Source: Cercospora beticola (Eukaryota; Ascomycota; Dothideomycetes; Mycosphaerellales; Mycosphaerellaceae). From it: DNA of 64,000 nucleotides. The stretch is taken from assembly GCF_033473495.1 (NCBI RefSeq), contig NC_088940.1, forward strand, positions 2,542,001 to 2,606,000, given 5' to 3'. Below are positions 63,629-64,000 of the stretch, one piece after another (position 1 is the first letter of the stretch; each line of letters starts with the position of its first letter). Made by a program: the position numbers and the translations under genes. Below the pieces are notes generated by a model, which did no database searches, had not been told where the DNA came from, and saw only the letters and a program-made list of their open reading frames with translations.

Positions 63629-63817
63629 TTAACCACTGAAGGCCTTCCACAAGTGGTCACTGATGTAGTCTGCCATGTCTGATCAGCATCTGCGTCGCTC
63701 GTCCTTTTTCCATAGCTCGGTGATTTTTGCGTGATGGTGATGGTGGTCTTATCGGGCGACGGGCGGTGTCGGATGCGTCATACCTTGCGAGGTGAAGAGT
63801 GTGGGAGCGAACACCAT
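63629..63817 (-). promoter_or_regulatory. arginine attenuator peptide uORF, split by an intron
   Basis: Exon 1 is 63817..63784 and exon 2 is 63669..63629. The intron 63783..63670 (114 nt, GTATGA donor, GCTGAT branch, GGCAG acceptor) interrupts codon 12. The spliced frame encodes 24 residues, the same length I recall for the Neurospora AAP. It ends LFTSQDYISDHLWKAFSG and then TAA. The core S-Q-D-Y-[IL]-S-D-H-[LI]-W, with Asp at 12 and Trp at 19, is the known attenuator signature. In Neurospora arg-2 and yeast CPA1 this nascent peptide stalls the ribosome at the uORF stop when arginine is high, blocking scanning to the main ATG. The uORF stop is 39 nt before the cpa1 start. Unspliced RNA would offer only a short internal ATG frame (MADYISDHLW...). 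Confidence 0.9.
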
Positions 63818-64000
63818 GAACGCGACCAGCTCAAGAGACGGAGGGGTTGGTGTCTAGGAGGAAGTTGGGTTGATGTCGGCAGCGAGGTAGCAGTTGAGCA
63901 TGAGATGGTCAGCAGCGATGGGATTGGGTGTTGGTGGTCGGAGGGTGAGAGATCGGGCGCGGGAAGTTCGAAGTTTTCAAGCTTATCTGTCCACCCGGCC
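63818..64000. promoter_or_regulatory. upstream leader and promoter of cpa1
   Basis: This is 183 bp upstream of the attenuator uORF start on the minus strand, up to the window edge. It presumably holds leader and promoter. I looked for a TGACTCA (Gcn4/Cpc1) site here and found none in this stretch; the true promoter may lie outside the window. Confidence 0.4.

Noticed and set aside
1..64000. Search for tRNA genes, CRISPR arrays, transposons and biosynthetic clusters
   Set aside because: By eye I found no B-box-like GGTTCGANTCC in a tRNA setting, no regular spaced repeats, no transposase or reverse transcriptase, and no PKS, NRPS or terpene synthase. A tRNAscan and repeat-library search could still find something that I missed.

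Overview
The window looks like nuclear DNA of a filamentous ascomycete (Pezizomycotina). A Dothideomycete is my inference; no species is claimed. The evidence is short GT-AG introns (mostly 42-129 nt) with CTAAC/CTGAC-like branch sites, moderately high GC, genes on both strands without operons, and a lineage-typical gene set: an arginine attenuator peptide upstream of the carbamoyl-phosphate synthase small subunit, SNX41/Atg20-type nexin, Sgf73, a Cid1-type nucleotidyltransferase and Fmc1. I rebuilt exon-intron structures by matching splice sites to reading phase and family conservation. Many open frames begin with GTG or TTG, so I moved starts to the first plausible ATG.

Layout. 0-1 kb: two small predicted secreted proteins, divergent, each with one intron; one has eight cysteines. 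1.5-2.6 kb: orphan multipass membrane protein (+). 2.65-7.6 kb: full-size ABCA transporter (-). 8.7 kb: ATP synthase assembly factor Fmc1 (+). 10.3-13.7 kb: Cid1/TRF-like nucleotidyltransferase (-). 15.1-15.9 kb: isochorismatase-fold protein (-). 16.6-18.5 kb: Sel1-repeat protein (-), divergent from dihydrofolate reductase (+, 18.66-19.36 kb). 19.97-20.99 kb: mitochondrial succinate/fumarate carrier (+). 21.4-22.5 kb: second isochorismatase (+). 23.05-25.06 kb: protein with four copies of an unassigned ~60-residue domain (+). 25.6-30.4 kb: giant, probably mitochondrial helical-repeat protein with C-terminal tandem repeats (+). 31.05-32.8 kb: CCT theta chaperonin (+). 33.0-34.5 kb: orphan protein (-). 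35.1-37.1 kb: sorting nexin (+). 38.15-38.55 kb: mitochondrial BolA (-). 38.55-45.08 kb: 6.5 kb with no gene I can support. 45.08-47.4 kb: glycogen-targeting PP1 regulatory subunit (+). 49.5-51.1 kb: fumarate-reductase-like flavoprotein (+). 52.4-54.2 kb: Psr-type FCP1/SCP phosphatase (+). 55.8-56.1 kb: small His/Cys-rich protein (-). 56.6-59.7 kb: TTI1 (-). 60.0-61.3 kb: Sgf73 (+). 62.2-63.8 kb: arginine-specific carbamoyl-phosphate synthase small subunit with its attenuator uORF (-).

Most genes are unrelated housekeeping genes. Several act in or feed mitochondria (Fmc1, Sfc1, BolA, Cpa1, and probably the Sel1 and helical-repeat proteins), but I see no cluster, mobile element, tRNA, rRNA or CRISPR array. 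The most informative finds are the intron-split arginine attenuator peptide at 63.6-63.8 kb, the cryptic eight-cysteine secreted protein at 0.3-0.65 kb, and the two unassigned repeat architectures at 23-30 kb.
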